The notes below the pieces were generated by a model, which saw only the letters and a program-made list of their open reading frames with translations, did not search any database and was not told the origin of the DNA. This document shows, in pieces, positions 44,035-53,950 of a stretch of 64,000 nucleotides of DNA (positions within the stretch are counted from its first letter, which is position 1; each line of letters begins with the position of its first letter). Source of the DNA: Hymenopellis radicata (taxonomy: Eukaryota > Basidiomycota > Agaricomycetes > Agaricales > Physalacriaceae); contig JADNRX010000299.1 in assembly GCA_015501595.1 (NCBI GenBank), positions 1 through 64,000 on the forward strand. The letters are read 5' to 3'. The translations under genes and the position numbers were made by a program.

Positions 44035-44681
44035 ATGTCCAGAGCAGAAAAAATCGGCAAGTCGAGGTGAACTGGGGTAACTGATGGCGCTAATGGAACT
44101 CTATAGGATCTCTTCTCTTCTGCCCGACATGCGGCACCCTCCTAGATCTGCCCAAAGACAGCGAAAACCATGTAACCTGCGATCAGTGCGCGCATGAAGA
44201 GCCTGCAAGCTGTAAGCGCCACCCTGGACCTATCCGATATTTCAAAATAAAATGCCTTTGTTTCATCCAGCATATGAAAATATCGAAATCACTACACATT
44301 CGCATCCGGACGCGTTTCCTTCTGCGTTGCGTCAGAAAAGAAAGACACAAACGAAACGCCATGAGGGCGCAGATCAAGGGACCGCGGTGAGGATCGTCGG
44401 CGTGCACACTCTGGCTTTGAGTGGACTAATTTCTTTGTTCTGTTAAGGTCTCGGAAAAATGCCCGGCATGTGGGCATATGCTTGCTTACTCAAAAGAGCT
44501 GCAGGTGGGTTCGAGCATAACGGAAGGTATTGCATGATGCTGACACGGATTTTAGCTGCGGAGTGCAGACGAAGGCTCAACAGTGTTCTATACGGTAGGC
44601 ATTGTCGTCTTTTCCGTAATAGTGGTGCTAAAGTTTGTTAAGTGCGCATCTTGCAAGCATGGCTGGCGCGTAAATAATTAG
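44035..44681 (+). CDS. RPA12: DNA-directed RNA polymerase I subunit RPA12
   Basis: Subunit A12.2 of RNA polymerase I, needed for RNA cleavage and termination in the nucleolus. Exons 44035-44056, 44107-44211, 44271-44386, 44448-44504, 44556-44594 and 44643-44681 give 125 aa, the usual family size. The N-terminal zinc ribbon is CPTC ... CDQC after the conserved EKIGSLLF. The C-terminal TFIIS-like ribbon has CPACGHMLAYSKELQ, the acidic hairpin RSADEGSTVFYT, and CASCKHGWRVNN at the end. The first intron starts with GC (G/GCAAGT at 44057) rather than GT; only this junction gives the conserved KIGSLLFCPTCG sequence and keeps frame. The other introns are GT..AG. Confidence 0.92.
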
Positions 44682-45210
44682 ATTCGCAAACGCGCGCGAA
44701 ACGCCACTGAAGACAGTGGTTTGTGTGTCTTCACCAAGCGCGTAGCCGGTGGTAGACAACATGTAAGCAGTCGAGTCATCCATTGATAAATAGTATGCAC
44801 ATAGCGACAGCTGCTTGACTGGCATTGGTAAACTTTGTGATCGTCAAGTTGACGAACTGATTCATGTACTCAAACGGTACACTTAGCCGTGGGGCGCGAG
44901 CATTAGCGCTTCCATGATGCACCGCCGTCTCTGCCCGGAGCCGATGCCCGTCAGTCTGTCGCTGGATGATAGGGAAGAAGATCAGGAGTGTATTGTATGG
45001 TCCAAAGCAGAGTTGATTGGCAATGTGGCGTGAAAACATTGTTCAGTGGAATTAGTCGGGAAAGAGCATGTGTTAGTCGACAAGCTTCAAGTGCATAAAT
45101 CATTTTCATTTTGAGAGAAATATACAAATGGAAATTAAGCATAGATTTGAGAAATGAACATGGCATCGAAAGTGTACATAAACGGTGGCAAGATGATTGC
45201 TAACATGAGT
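44682..45210. other. Intergenic, convergent 3' flanks
   Basis: RPA12 and the zinc-finger gene end toward each other here. No gene seen. Confidence 0.45.
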
Positions 45211-45973
45211 TCAATGGCGATCCGTACGCGTGAGGGGAGGAGGATGCTTCGTGAAGAGCTCGCGCTTTCGGTCGTCTGTGTACCACGAGCTGATGGGAGG
45301 AAGTTGTGGGTGAGCTGGGTCGCACGGAACGCAGTATCCGAGAATTGGAGGAAGTCTTTGTGAACCTTCGCGCTGGTCGGATTTCGCGAAAACGTTCGAG
45401 CGCTGGGAAGGTGCGTGGTTCCTCTGAACTGGTTCGGTGTAGGTCCTTCGCGTCGGTTCAGGCGTCCTCGCCTCCCCAAACGAAATCAACCTCGGCTGCG
45501 GTATGTTCGAGGGCTCCGGGATGTACCCGCCGTTCAAGGCCGCCGATGAAGGTCCAGGATTTCGGGACTTGAACTCGCTAGGGCGATAACCATGCTGGGA
45601 CTTGCAATGGTTGGATAGGTTGTTGTTCTCAGAACACTTGTAGGAGCATCCGGGTTCGAGGCATTTGAACGGTTTGTGGCCGATGCTGTTCAACAGATAA
45701 ATCGATGGTCTTCGAAGAGGGGAGGAAAGGGTACTTACTGCGTGTTCATGTGCTGAAGGACTTTGCTCGGGGAGTCCCGACTACTCGTACATCCCTCATA
45801 CGGGCAGCCCCATCGTTTTCTGTAGAACATCAGGATTGACAGCGACACCGTTGTGAGTTCACGCACTTGTTCTGGGCATCGCGAGCAAGCTCGATTGGTT
45901 CAAGCTAGCAGAAAACCTTAAGTAGAAGATTTGGGAAGACATGGATGACACTGACTTTGTGTGCTACAGACAT
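45211..45973 (-). CDS. Two-finger C2H2 zinc-finger protein, 203 aa
   Basis: Exons 45956-45973 (MSVAHK), 45867-45904, 45739-45819 and 45211-45685 join in frame. Exon 2 is identical in sense to the 32.4-kb copy (LEPIELARDAQNK). Finger 1: CPYEGC ... VLQHMNTH; finger 2: CLEPGCSYK ... LSNHCKSQH. The tail contains PGPSSAALNGGYIPEPSNIP, which the 32.4-kb copy lacks, and ends KHPPPLTRTDRH. This appears to be the fullest member of the trio. No gene X copy is found upstream. It has a TATA box and a tandemly doubled upstream block. Confidence 0.85.
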
Positions 45974-46020
45974 GAGTCAGTTGTTGTAAGAACGTGAGGA
46001 CATCTTTGGAAGTCGGCCAG

Positions 46021-46029
46021 CCTCTTATA
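46021..46029 (-). promoter_or_regulatory. TATA box of the 45.2-kb zinc-finger gene
   Basis: TATAAGAGG on the minus strand, 48 nt before ATG 45973. Confidence 0.7.
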
Positions 46030-46275
46030 GTTCGAGGGAGACGAGCTTTGTCCAGCAAAGTAACTGTAAGTGACTTAGACGTACCATTTGGCAGACCAAG
46101 ACACCGAGCTTGGACTGCTGTCCAAGTCTGATCGTGTTCCTAATGTTTTATGATGGTCGAGGGAGACGACCTTTGTCCACTGGCAGCAAAGTCACTGTCA
46201 GTAACTTGGACGTCCCATGTGGCAGTCCAAGAGACCGAGCTTGGACCGCTGTCGAAGTCCGATCTTGTTCCTAAA
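46030..46275 (-). repeat. Tandemly duplicated promoter block with GTCCAAG dyads
   Basis: Two units, about 46030-46143 and 46155-46275, share CGAGGGAGACGA, CTTTGTCCA, AGCAAAGT, GTAAGTGACTTAGACG or its variant, and the dyad. Unit 1 has a perfect CTTGGAC-TGCT-GTCCAAG (46109-46126); unit 2 has one mismatch (46240-46257). Both end with TGTTCCTAA. The 32.4-kb gene has a single inverted copy. Confidence 0.75.
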
Positions 46276-46711
46276 ATATCAAGTATAATGTCAAGCGAAA
46301 GACCAAGTACATCGCGTTCGTGGTTGCCACAGTGAGATTCTTGGTATCAGCCTCCGGAGAGCGATGGTCTTTGTTGCACATGTAACGGAAGCCGGACTCG
46401 ACATGAATAAAACGTTGAGCTCAAGCCCAAAATCGTTCCAAGTTGAACGTTGAAGGCTGAGGAAGAAATGAGAGGCTTCGGACTCTTCGGATCATAGGGA
46501 TCAGTGCCGCGCGGAACCAATTGCGCCAATTTAGCCGTGCAAAATTGCCTCATCAGTCAGGCACACCGAAACGTATATAAGCCTCACCGGAAGCCAAATG
46601 GACTTTCTTCCCTCCCTCAATCTCGTTCCTCTTACCTATTCTACCTCTCATCCCGTCTCCACTCCTCATATCCCCAAAGCATAGATATCTCGTACTCCTG
46701 CTTTCTCCACC
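46276..46711. other. Intergenic with a TATA-like element
   Basis: GTATATAAG at about 46571-46580 (plus) followed by a long pyrimidine-rich stretch resembles a fungal core promoter and 5' leader for a plus-strand transcript starting near 46600. Confidence 0.4.
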
Positions 46712-46970
46712 ATGGAGTGTAGGACTCCTGGTGAGCTCGAAATCAGTTCAGACAGCTCTTCGAATGTTTACCTCTCCTGGTATCCTCAATGTTTCCCCGA
46801 TGCTCATCTACATTCCCCTCAGCTTTCGTACTTCCCGCACATGCCTCGCAACCATGTATGTATGTCAAGATGTCCTCGTCATCGGCCAATTGCTGACCGC
46901 CATTTCTACAGTCAACCTGTGCGTTTTCGCTGTCTGGACTTTCCACCCCCGTTCCTCGTCGGCTCTGTAA
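46712..46970 (+). CDS. Possible small spliced gene
   Basis: ATG 46712 lies after the TATA element and pyrimidine-rich leader. Canonical introns can be placed (GTGAGC to CCCTCAG, then GTATGT to TCTACAG), giving a short product that ends in FAVWTFHPRSSSAL. The spliced peptide is under 45 residues and is not recognised. The promoter features are better supported than the coding model. Confidence 0.25.
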
Positions 46971-47040
46971 CCGCCAGCACGTTCCTTGGACCCCCGACAC
47001 CGCTCACATGCTGCGCCCCGTATCACCGGATTGCAAACAC

Positions 47041-47270
47041 CTAGACGACGAGCGGCCCAGTCAGCTTGTTAGCGCTTCCAATTTTCTTCTTCTGGAGGCG
47101 TGGACACTCGCTGTAAATTGTCGACCACCTCTTCACGTCGCCTACGTGCAAGTTCTTCTGCGGCTTTCGAAAGCAGGCCATCGATTTCCTGAACACTTTA
47201 TCTATTTCACCCCCTGGAAACGTACGGCGCCGTCGGACGAACCAGTTCACTCACGACCTGCGGTGTCAAC
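47041..47270 (-). pseudogene. Fragment resembling basidiomycete CERCR-type proteins
   Basis: Minus-strand pieces read QEIDGLLSKAAEELARRRRE and, beyond 47041, IRGAACERCRGSKERAGG. The Cys-x2-Cys plus helical lysine-rich context resembles repetitive basidiomycete proteins often tied to transposons. Frames are broken. Low confidence. Confidence 0.25.
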
Positions 47271-47454
47271 TTAACTTGGCGTCTGACCTGCAGCCAATCA
47301 GGAGGCAGCTGTATCGGTTGTGGCTGCTGGAATGGGGATGTTCACGGTCTGGTTCCTTACATAGAGATCTTGGGCCTGGAATTTAAATCTCATTTTACCA
47401 CCCCCCATCTTTGTGCTCTTTCTGCCACAACTTCAAGCTTCAAGATCCGTCAAG

Positions 47455-49835
47455 ATGGGATTAGTCTGGCTCACGCATCCTGTGCTTTGGCATTCGTCCA
47501 GAGAGTCGGGAGGACCGAAAGAGATGCTGACCGACGCCGAGAACAAGCTCATCAGAAGCAAATGGCACGATGTGGGTATTCACGCCGCAACATCGAGAGC
47601 GCTCTGACTGGTTTGCAGTGGTATCAAGCAGATTGGGACTATGGACAGACGACTCTAGCATTCTTCTGCACTGGTATCGCAATCATGTTGCTCCTCCAGA
47701 TCGTCTCCAAGTTCCGAGCACGAAGGTTTGGGTGCTATTCTCCCCCTCTCATACGGCGTTTCCTGATTTTTCCACAATTCGACGTACAGCCAGCGGCGCA
47801 GCACTTCAACTGGATTACCTAGCGGCGTCGACCGTATCGTTGCTGCCTGCCGATATGCAGCCGCTCGTCAATTCCGTGTACGCAAATTCGACTGGTACTC
47901 GCCGCCTCTTGGCGTCGTCGTCGCCCTTTGCGGTATCCTCACTTTCCTCATGGGTAAGTAATAGTTTCTATTTCCCCGTTTTCAATGAAACTTACGATAC
48001 ATCCAGCGCTACTCCTCTCAGCGAGACCCTACTATTGGCCCAATGACAACATGGGCGACAGTCCTCCAATCGCTACTCGAGCTGGTTGGATGTCTATCGC
48101 AGTTATGCCTTTTATGATGTACATTGTTTATTCCTCGGTGCCCATTCTTAGTTGATACGTTTCCACAGCATATTCGCCACAAAAGTCAATTGGATCGGAA
48201 TACTAGCAGGGACGTCGCATGAGAAACTTCAGACCTATCACCGGTGGACTGCGTTCTTCATGTGTAAGTTTCCTAGTCTTCGAGCGACGACCTCAGCTTA
48301 TATCCGCACAGGGATTACTTCGTTGGTACACACCTTCCCGTACATTATCAACTTGACGCGTATGGGTATGATGCAAGAGGAATACGAGACGTCGTCGTTT
48401 TATTGGACTGGGATCGCTGCTCTGATTCCTCAAGTCTGCTGATTCATCCCTACGAGTCGTGAAAAATGTCACTAACCTCGTTGCAGACATACCTCGTAGG
48501 ACTCTCATGGGGTATCTTCCGGAACCGGTACTATGAAATCTTCAAGAAGTACGTTATAATCTTCGTCCTACAACATGGTACTGACAGAGCACGTTAGACT
48601 CCACTTCATGTACGATCAATAATATCTTGAGGTTATCTTTGATACCAATAGCCCTCCTAGCGCATCAGGCATCTTCATGGCTGCCCTCTTCATACACGTA
48701 GACTTCACCTTGACCTCTTGGTGCGTCCTCTGAATCAGCACCACACGCCGCCAATACTCAACCTTTCCTTTATCATCCAGGGACTACTTCTGGGCCACCC
48801 TCGGACTATACAGCACCTCCTGGCTCATCCGGGTCCTCCGAACGCACTACTACAGCGGAATCGGCCTCCCCGCCATCGTCGAAACGCTCCCAGACAACAT
48901 GCTCAAAGTCTCCGTCCAAATTCCGGACCGACTCAAGTGGACTCCGGGCCAAAACGTATTCATCCGCTTCCTCGGCTTGGGACCCCACTTCTTCAGCTCC
49001 CACCCGTTCACGGTCGCTTCTATACCCACAGAGGATCGTCGTTCCCTCGACTTGGTGTTGCGAGTGAAGGGAGGTATCACGCGCCGGCTGGCGAATATCG
49101 CTGAGGGAAGACGGCCAAGTCGATGCGCGTCTTCATTGATGGGCCATATGGAGGACTGGCGTTCTCGTTGAGAGACTTTGATGCTGTTTATTTGATTGCT
49201 GGTGGTAGCGGTACGTCGTCCTCATCCAACTACGCGCGGTGGTGTTGATTGACAATGTATAGGAGCCAGCTTCACAGTGCCCTTGCTTCTGGATCTCATT
49301 CAAGGGTATAAAGCTGGAATGGTCTGCAAGCGAATCGTGTATATCGTTGCAGTTAAAACTACCGAGGGGATGGCTTGGATGGATGGCGACCTGGCTGTGG
49401 CTCAGCAGGCCCTGGGAGATGAGATACTCGACGTTCAGATTTATGTTACCGACGGAGACAGAGACAGCAACGTTGGAGAGGAAGATGCGAACTCCAAGTC
49501 TGTATCCGAGAAGGAAGGAGCGTCTACGCATCGTCTAGGCCGACCTGACTTGCCGCTCATGATATTTGAGGCGTGTAAGGTAAACAACGGTCGAGTCGCG
49601 TTTGCTGGTGGGTGTTTTTATTTGCCAAGATACGGATAACCTTGTTGATGTTGTTCGATAGCATGTGGTCCCGACTCGTTGCTTTACGATGTACGCAACG
49701 CCGTTGCTGATCGTCAGCTCGCCATTGCAGATGGATTTGGGAGATGCAAGGATGTCTATCTGCACACAGAAAGCTTCGGGTCAGTGATCTCTCCCCCGAC
49801 AATGACACAATTCTGAATATGATTATAGATGGTGA
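47455..49835 (+). CDS. Ferric reductase-like transmembrane oxidoreductase, with a 1-base frame break
   Basis: FRE/NOX family: moves electrons from NADPH via FAD and two hemes across a membrane, usually to reduce Fe(III) or Cu(II). From ATG 47455 about ten exons encode several membrane segments (TTLAFFCTGIAIMLLLQIV; LGVVVALCGILTFLM), heme-ligand histidines in LQTYHRWTAFFM and ITSLVHTFPYIIN, and the FAD motif FFSSHPFTVASIP. Next come DGPYGG, the NADPH glycine motif IAGGSGASFTVPLLL and ACGPDSLLYDVRNAVAD near the end. The last exon junction adds Gly-Trp and a stop at 49835. Between RRLANIAEG and KTAKSMRVFIDGPYGG (about 49104-49108) the frame shifts by one base inside a short G/A run, with no intron to explain it. 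Either a sequencing error or a fresh inactivating change. Confidence 0.8.
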
Positions 49836-51874
49836 ACGAAGAAATAGCTTACGTTCTGATACTGAAATGTAGTCGAGATTTCATGAACCCAGGACAGTTC
49901 AACTACTCAATGATCAATCTCTTGCTCGAAACATCACTATGGATCTTGCATGCGTGCTCGAAATTTTACCGGAGCCGGTCCATGTGTCTTGGTCACTGTC
50001 GTGTATGATGACTGGCACGACAGCTTGATGTCGCGGGTCATGATATCGTGCAAGAAGGCTTTGTGGAACGAAGTGGCTGCCTCCCGTAAGCTTTCCTTGA
50101 TGACTGTTGAGACGGCACTTGATGGTCCTGCACACGAGTTTGGCCTGGCACCTCATCTTCATGTCCCTACATCCACTCATCGTGTGGCTTTTAACGCGCC
50201 TCATGTGTTCCGACCATTCTTTCGCGGTAGAGTTTCTGCGTCGACCGGTTACGCAGTGCGCAAGGATGATTCCGCGCCATTGGGGGTTGTTCCGGCACAG
50301 CTGCGCGGGGGAGCGACATGCCATATTGGACTGTGATGCAAATCATGGTCCGAGGTTGCTGCTTGTAGGGTTCGATTGACCGAGGTGCCCGTCATGTCCC
50401 CAGAGGTTATGGTGATACTGGCGATGGAGTCGAAATTGGTGTCCCTTTTTGCGAGGTTTGTGTTTGAGGTAGAGCAGGAATTCACGAAGACTGCGTATTT
50501 CATTGCGGACTGGTTGTATACACCGTCGACTGGTCTCCCTCGCCCCCAGAAACTTTTCATTGACAATGCCACGCTAAAACGATGTCCAAAAGTATCTAAA
50601 AGACAAAGTGGCGGGGAAATACAAGGTAGGTCGGATTCCTCCACTGCAAGTTCTAGTGATCTGATAGAGATGCGGCGGGTAAGGGCTTGCTCCTCTCCAT
50701 TCGTCGACTGTGATAGCCAAGTTTGTCAAGCAAAGGAGGGCTACCTGGAGGGCATCATCTCCAAAATCACGCTTCACGAAAATACTGGATGTGGCAATTG
50801 ACCAAAGGCGGAACGGATGTACAAGCAGCTCGCACGAAAGCACCCTAACGCAGCTACGCACATCGCACGTCGGATTGAACGCCCACCTGTACCGCACCCG
50901 CAACATTATACCAGCAATGCGGAGTGCCCGAAACTGGTACCCACTTTGTCGTAACGCAACGCTCTACGACGCTGAATCAAGCGGAAAACAGCTGCTCTCG
51001 GTGCGACTCAGAAATACGTCAAATCAACAAAACACCGGTAAAACTGACAACCTCCCCACAAGTAATGTAGCCTGTGAAACTCTTAGAATGTGCCTCAGGC
51101 ATGCGCGGGGAGGTGACAATCGCCCCTCCCGCCTCAACGCCGGAAGGACGTGCAACTCCCCAACTCACTCCGAACGCATATTCTCAACAAGCATCTGCCC
51201 AAGGAGTTTATAAACGGAGAAATCCACTCTTCATCTGTCCCGACGACACCCCTTCATCAACACCGAGGCTGCACAAAGCCAGCCAACAAACTTCAAATCT
51301 CTCGCCAAAGAACAACATCACACGACGCCACGCAATCGCGCACGTAGACAGTATGTAGACGGACGGATACATTACGGATACTTGGACACATACATCACCA
51401 GACGACTACCAGTAGAGACGTAAGTGCTCCTTGAGACTTATCAGAAAAAAAAGTAGAGTTGAATGTTATGGAGATACAATATAGACAATGACATTCTTGA
51501 CGACAAATGATTTACATGCGCGCTTGCTTCTAGGCTGAGATCCACGACGCTGGTCACCGAACTGAGAAACTAGCCACACAAAGCCTCGCTCTCGGCCACG
51601 TTGACGTCACTAGCATATAGCGCATGATTTTCAGGCTTTCCGTTCCAATTCGTGAAGAGAATACAAAGAGAAAGAGTCGGACGTAGATACGTAGCATTGA
51701 GGACATGGTAACCAAGCCTCGCGGATCGTAGGGTTGAATGAAGAAAAATGTTCTATGAACGAAAAAGCCACGCTAAAAAGACCCGCCCTCTACTCTTCCG
51801 ACGTCGAGGCCTGACGCGCTGGGGCGCGCCTCCACCAACGTTGCTTAGAATAGGCTTAAGGACGCTGAGGTAGG
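49836..51874. other. Long stretch without a supported gene
   Basis: Overlapping ORFs of 128-167 codons exist on both strands (49914-50324 minus; 49950-50336, 50376-50801 and 50710-51213 plus). Their mutual overlap and lack of motifs or splice sites make them poor candidates. Nothing else recognised. Confidence 0.3.
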
Positions 51875-52430
51875 TCACTTGAGCACCCTGAAAAAAAGAC
51901 GTGGGTCAGGGTGGAGGTACGTGGCCGACGCGTGTGCTTACCGGAAGTAGGGAAGCTGGAGCCAGGCAATGAAGAGGGTCTTGAAGGCGAAATACCATGG
52001 GATATAGTAGAGGACGAGGCGGAGAGCAATGCTCTCGGTGAAGTTGAAAAAGCCGAACACGACCCAGTAGGTGAGCCACTGAATGTCGTCCTGCGGCGAG
52101 GGCGACTCGATAGCCTTGAAGGACAAATATGCGGGGAGAGCCCAGCCGACGAGGTTGGAGACGGGAGCAGCGAGGGCGTTGAATATGTGCAGGAACACCA
52201 GGAAGAACGCGCCACCGAGAACGGCGTACGCCTTGGGCACTTGTGTGCGCTGCTCGAGGTTGAGCAGGATGGGATACTTGGTGAGCTGCGTGCCACGAAT
52301 TAGCACACGACCACGCCGAGCAAAAGCTGCGGAGACGAACCTCCTTGTCGAGCTGGTTGTAGTAGTAGCCAGCCTTGTTCTGTACCTGGACGAACACAGG
52401 GTGCTGCTGCAATTTTTCGGCGGCGGACAT
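51875..52430 (-). CDS. YOP1: YOP1/REEP5-type ER membrane-shaping protein (TB2/DP1/HVA22 family)
   Basis: Bends tubular endoplasmic reticulum through paired hairpins. ATG 52430 opens MSAAEKLQQHPVFVQVQNKA; an intron (about 52287-52341) follows YYYNQLDKE. Then come LTKYPILLNLEQRTQVPKAY, hydrophobic hairpins VLGGAFFLVFLHIFNALAAP and VGWALPAYLSFKAIE, the family signature SPQDDIQWLTYWVVFGFFNF, and RLVLYYIPWYFAFKTLFIAW. The last intron (about 51896-51947) has a poly-T acceptor. The phase I infer gives a short end (FRVLK and stop at 51875), while another frame of the last exon (GAQVTYLSVLKPIL) looks more like the usual tail, so the C-terminus is uncertain. Divergent with OST5. Confidence 0.88.
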
Positions 52431-52659
52431 CTGGGTGGAAACGGCGACGTCAGCACTTGCGACAACAGCGAGGAAACAGCGTGGCCGTCGTGGGCAACGA
52501 CGACGGGCAGACACGCGTGCTCACCGTGAAAATAAACAGTTAAAGGTCGTTGACAACGGATGGAGGTGGTTGCAGTGTGAGAGAGAGAGACCCCGGCGCC
52601 GAGCGAAGCCTTATCCTTTGCTTACACGTGTTTGGCACGGTACGTCAGCATCCACCACC
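52431..52659. promoter_or_regulatory. Shared promoter region of YOP1 and OST5
   Basis: 229 bp separate two divergent ATGs of ER membrane-protein genes. No TATA box is seen; a GAGAGAGAGA run lies near 52581-52590. Confidence 0.55.
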
Positions 52660-53011
52660 ATGAGCGAATATGAAACCGTCAAGGTAGATGACACCCTCCC
52701 GTCTGTTTGTCTGAATCAAATATAACGGGTTCCCTAGGCACTACATGCCAGTCTGCCGCCCTTTGCGCCCCTCATTAGCGTCGCCCTCCTCCCATATCTC
52801 GCGCTCATTCTCCTGTCTGCCACGTTTGCACTGACGTTCTACTTCTCCACGTATGTCTCACTCGGTCTCACCCTTATCGTCCATTTACCCCGTCACCAGC
52901 CTCACAAAAGACACTCTGCCAGTCAGCGAATTCCGAGTCGCGACGCTTGCCAGCATTCTCGGTGGCTTCGGCGTTGTCGCCCTGTTCTGTACCGTCGGTG
53001 TCCCCGTCTAG
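52660..53011 (+). CDS. OST5: Oligosaccharyltransferase subunit OST5/TMEM258
   Basis: Small subunit of the ER complex that transfers the lipid-linked glycan to Asn residues. Exons 52660-52683, 52738-52850 and 52900-53011 give 82 aa in frame. Exon 1 encodes MSEYETVK. Two membrane segments are visible: FAPLISVALLPYLALILLSA and VATLASILGGFGVVALFC, separated by FYFSTSLTKDTLPVSEFR. The end CTVGVPV corresponds to the W-V-G-I-Y-V type end of TMEM258. Length matches the family (79-86 aa). The intron-rich layout hides it: no ORF covers more than a part. Confidence 0.82.
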
Positions 53012-53950
53012 TCGCGTCGCCGTACGCGCCATTTGTATCCATTTCCACTGGGAGGAAAATAATTTATTGCATATCAGCAACGTGTCACGTAGCAACCGCA
53101 GCATTCATTCATTCGCTTGTCAAATACGGCTGATAGCCATCCTGCCCAAATAGCTTGACTCTACTGATGATGAGTGCATGGCACACGACTCTGGAAAAGA
53201 AACTTGCTTTCGCGCAATGGGCCAGCGCGTACATTTGCTTCCGGGACGCCCTCTATCCCGGCGGCCGTCTTCCGCTGTACAGCTGTGGCTAGTTTTTTCG
53301 ACCTTCTCAGTCGACCTAAAATGTTCGTTGACAAGCGCATTGGATGTGCTCAAGGTCGGGCAAGTCTCTACGACTATGGCCGGGTGGCAAGTTGTGCCTA
53401 GAAACAAGCGCGCATGTTAGACTCGATGCCAGTCGCTTCACCAAGCCGATCGGATCGTTGGCGCGGTGTCCTCATCCCCTCAAAAACAGGCGTTGAGCGG
53501 CTGCTTCGAGACTACGTGCATGTAAATCATTTGTCGCGTCAAGAATGTCTATAATGTATCCCCATAACATTCAACTCTATCTGACAAGCCTCGAGGAGAG
53601 TTTTACTTGAATGGAGATGAGCAAGCCCGTACCCGCATCTCTTTGGAAAGCTTGTGAAGGCCTTTTGTCTTAATTACTGCTATAATCATTGTACGAAGAA
53701 CAACGCGACCTGTCAATACCTCGACGCTTGATCTTAAGCACCATGAATGGTCAAAAGAATTTCGGTGCCCGCGCGCATACAAAAGCCCAGGGTGGGGCAG
53801 TTATCGGTCTTGGACGTCTTGCTAGTATACCGCAGCGACCTTATCAGACCAGCTACTTCCGAAATGTGAGTTCAATTGGTACAATTGCAATTGCATTAAT
53901 TTGCATATACAGATGCCAATCCCCAACACTTCTTGTGTGATCAATCCCTC
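53012..53950. other. Intergenic
   Basis: 3' flanks of OST5 and of the M35 protease. An 83-codon plus ORF (53689-53940) has no recognisable motif and is not annotated as a gene. Confidence 0.4.

Noticed and set aside
47461..48046. Separate plus-strand ORFs of 64-158 codons at the ferric reductase locus
   Set aside because: They are unspliced readings through introns of one gene; splicing yields the conserved reductase sequence.
49914..50336. Overlapping 128- and 136-codon ORFs on opposite strands
   Set aside because: Both are open by chance over the same sequence, with no family motif and no splice sites to choose between them.
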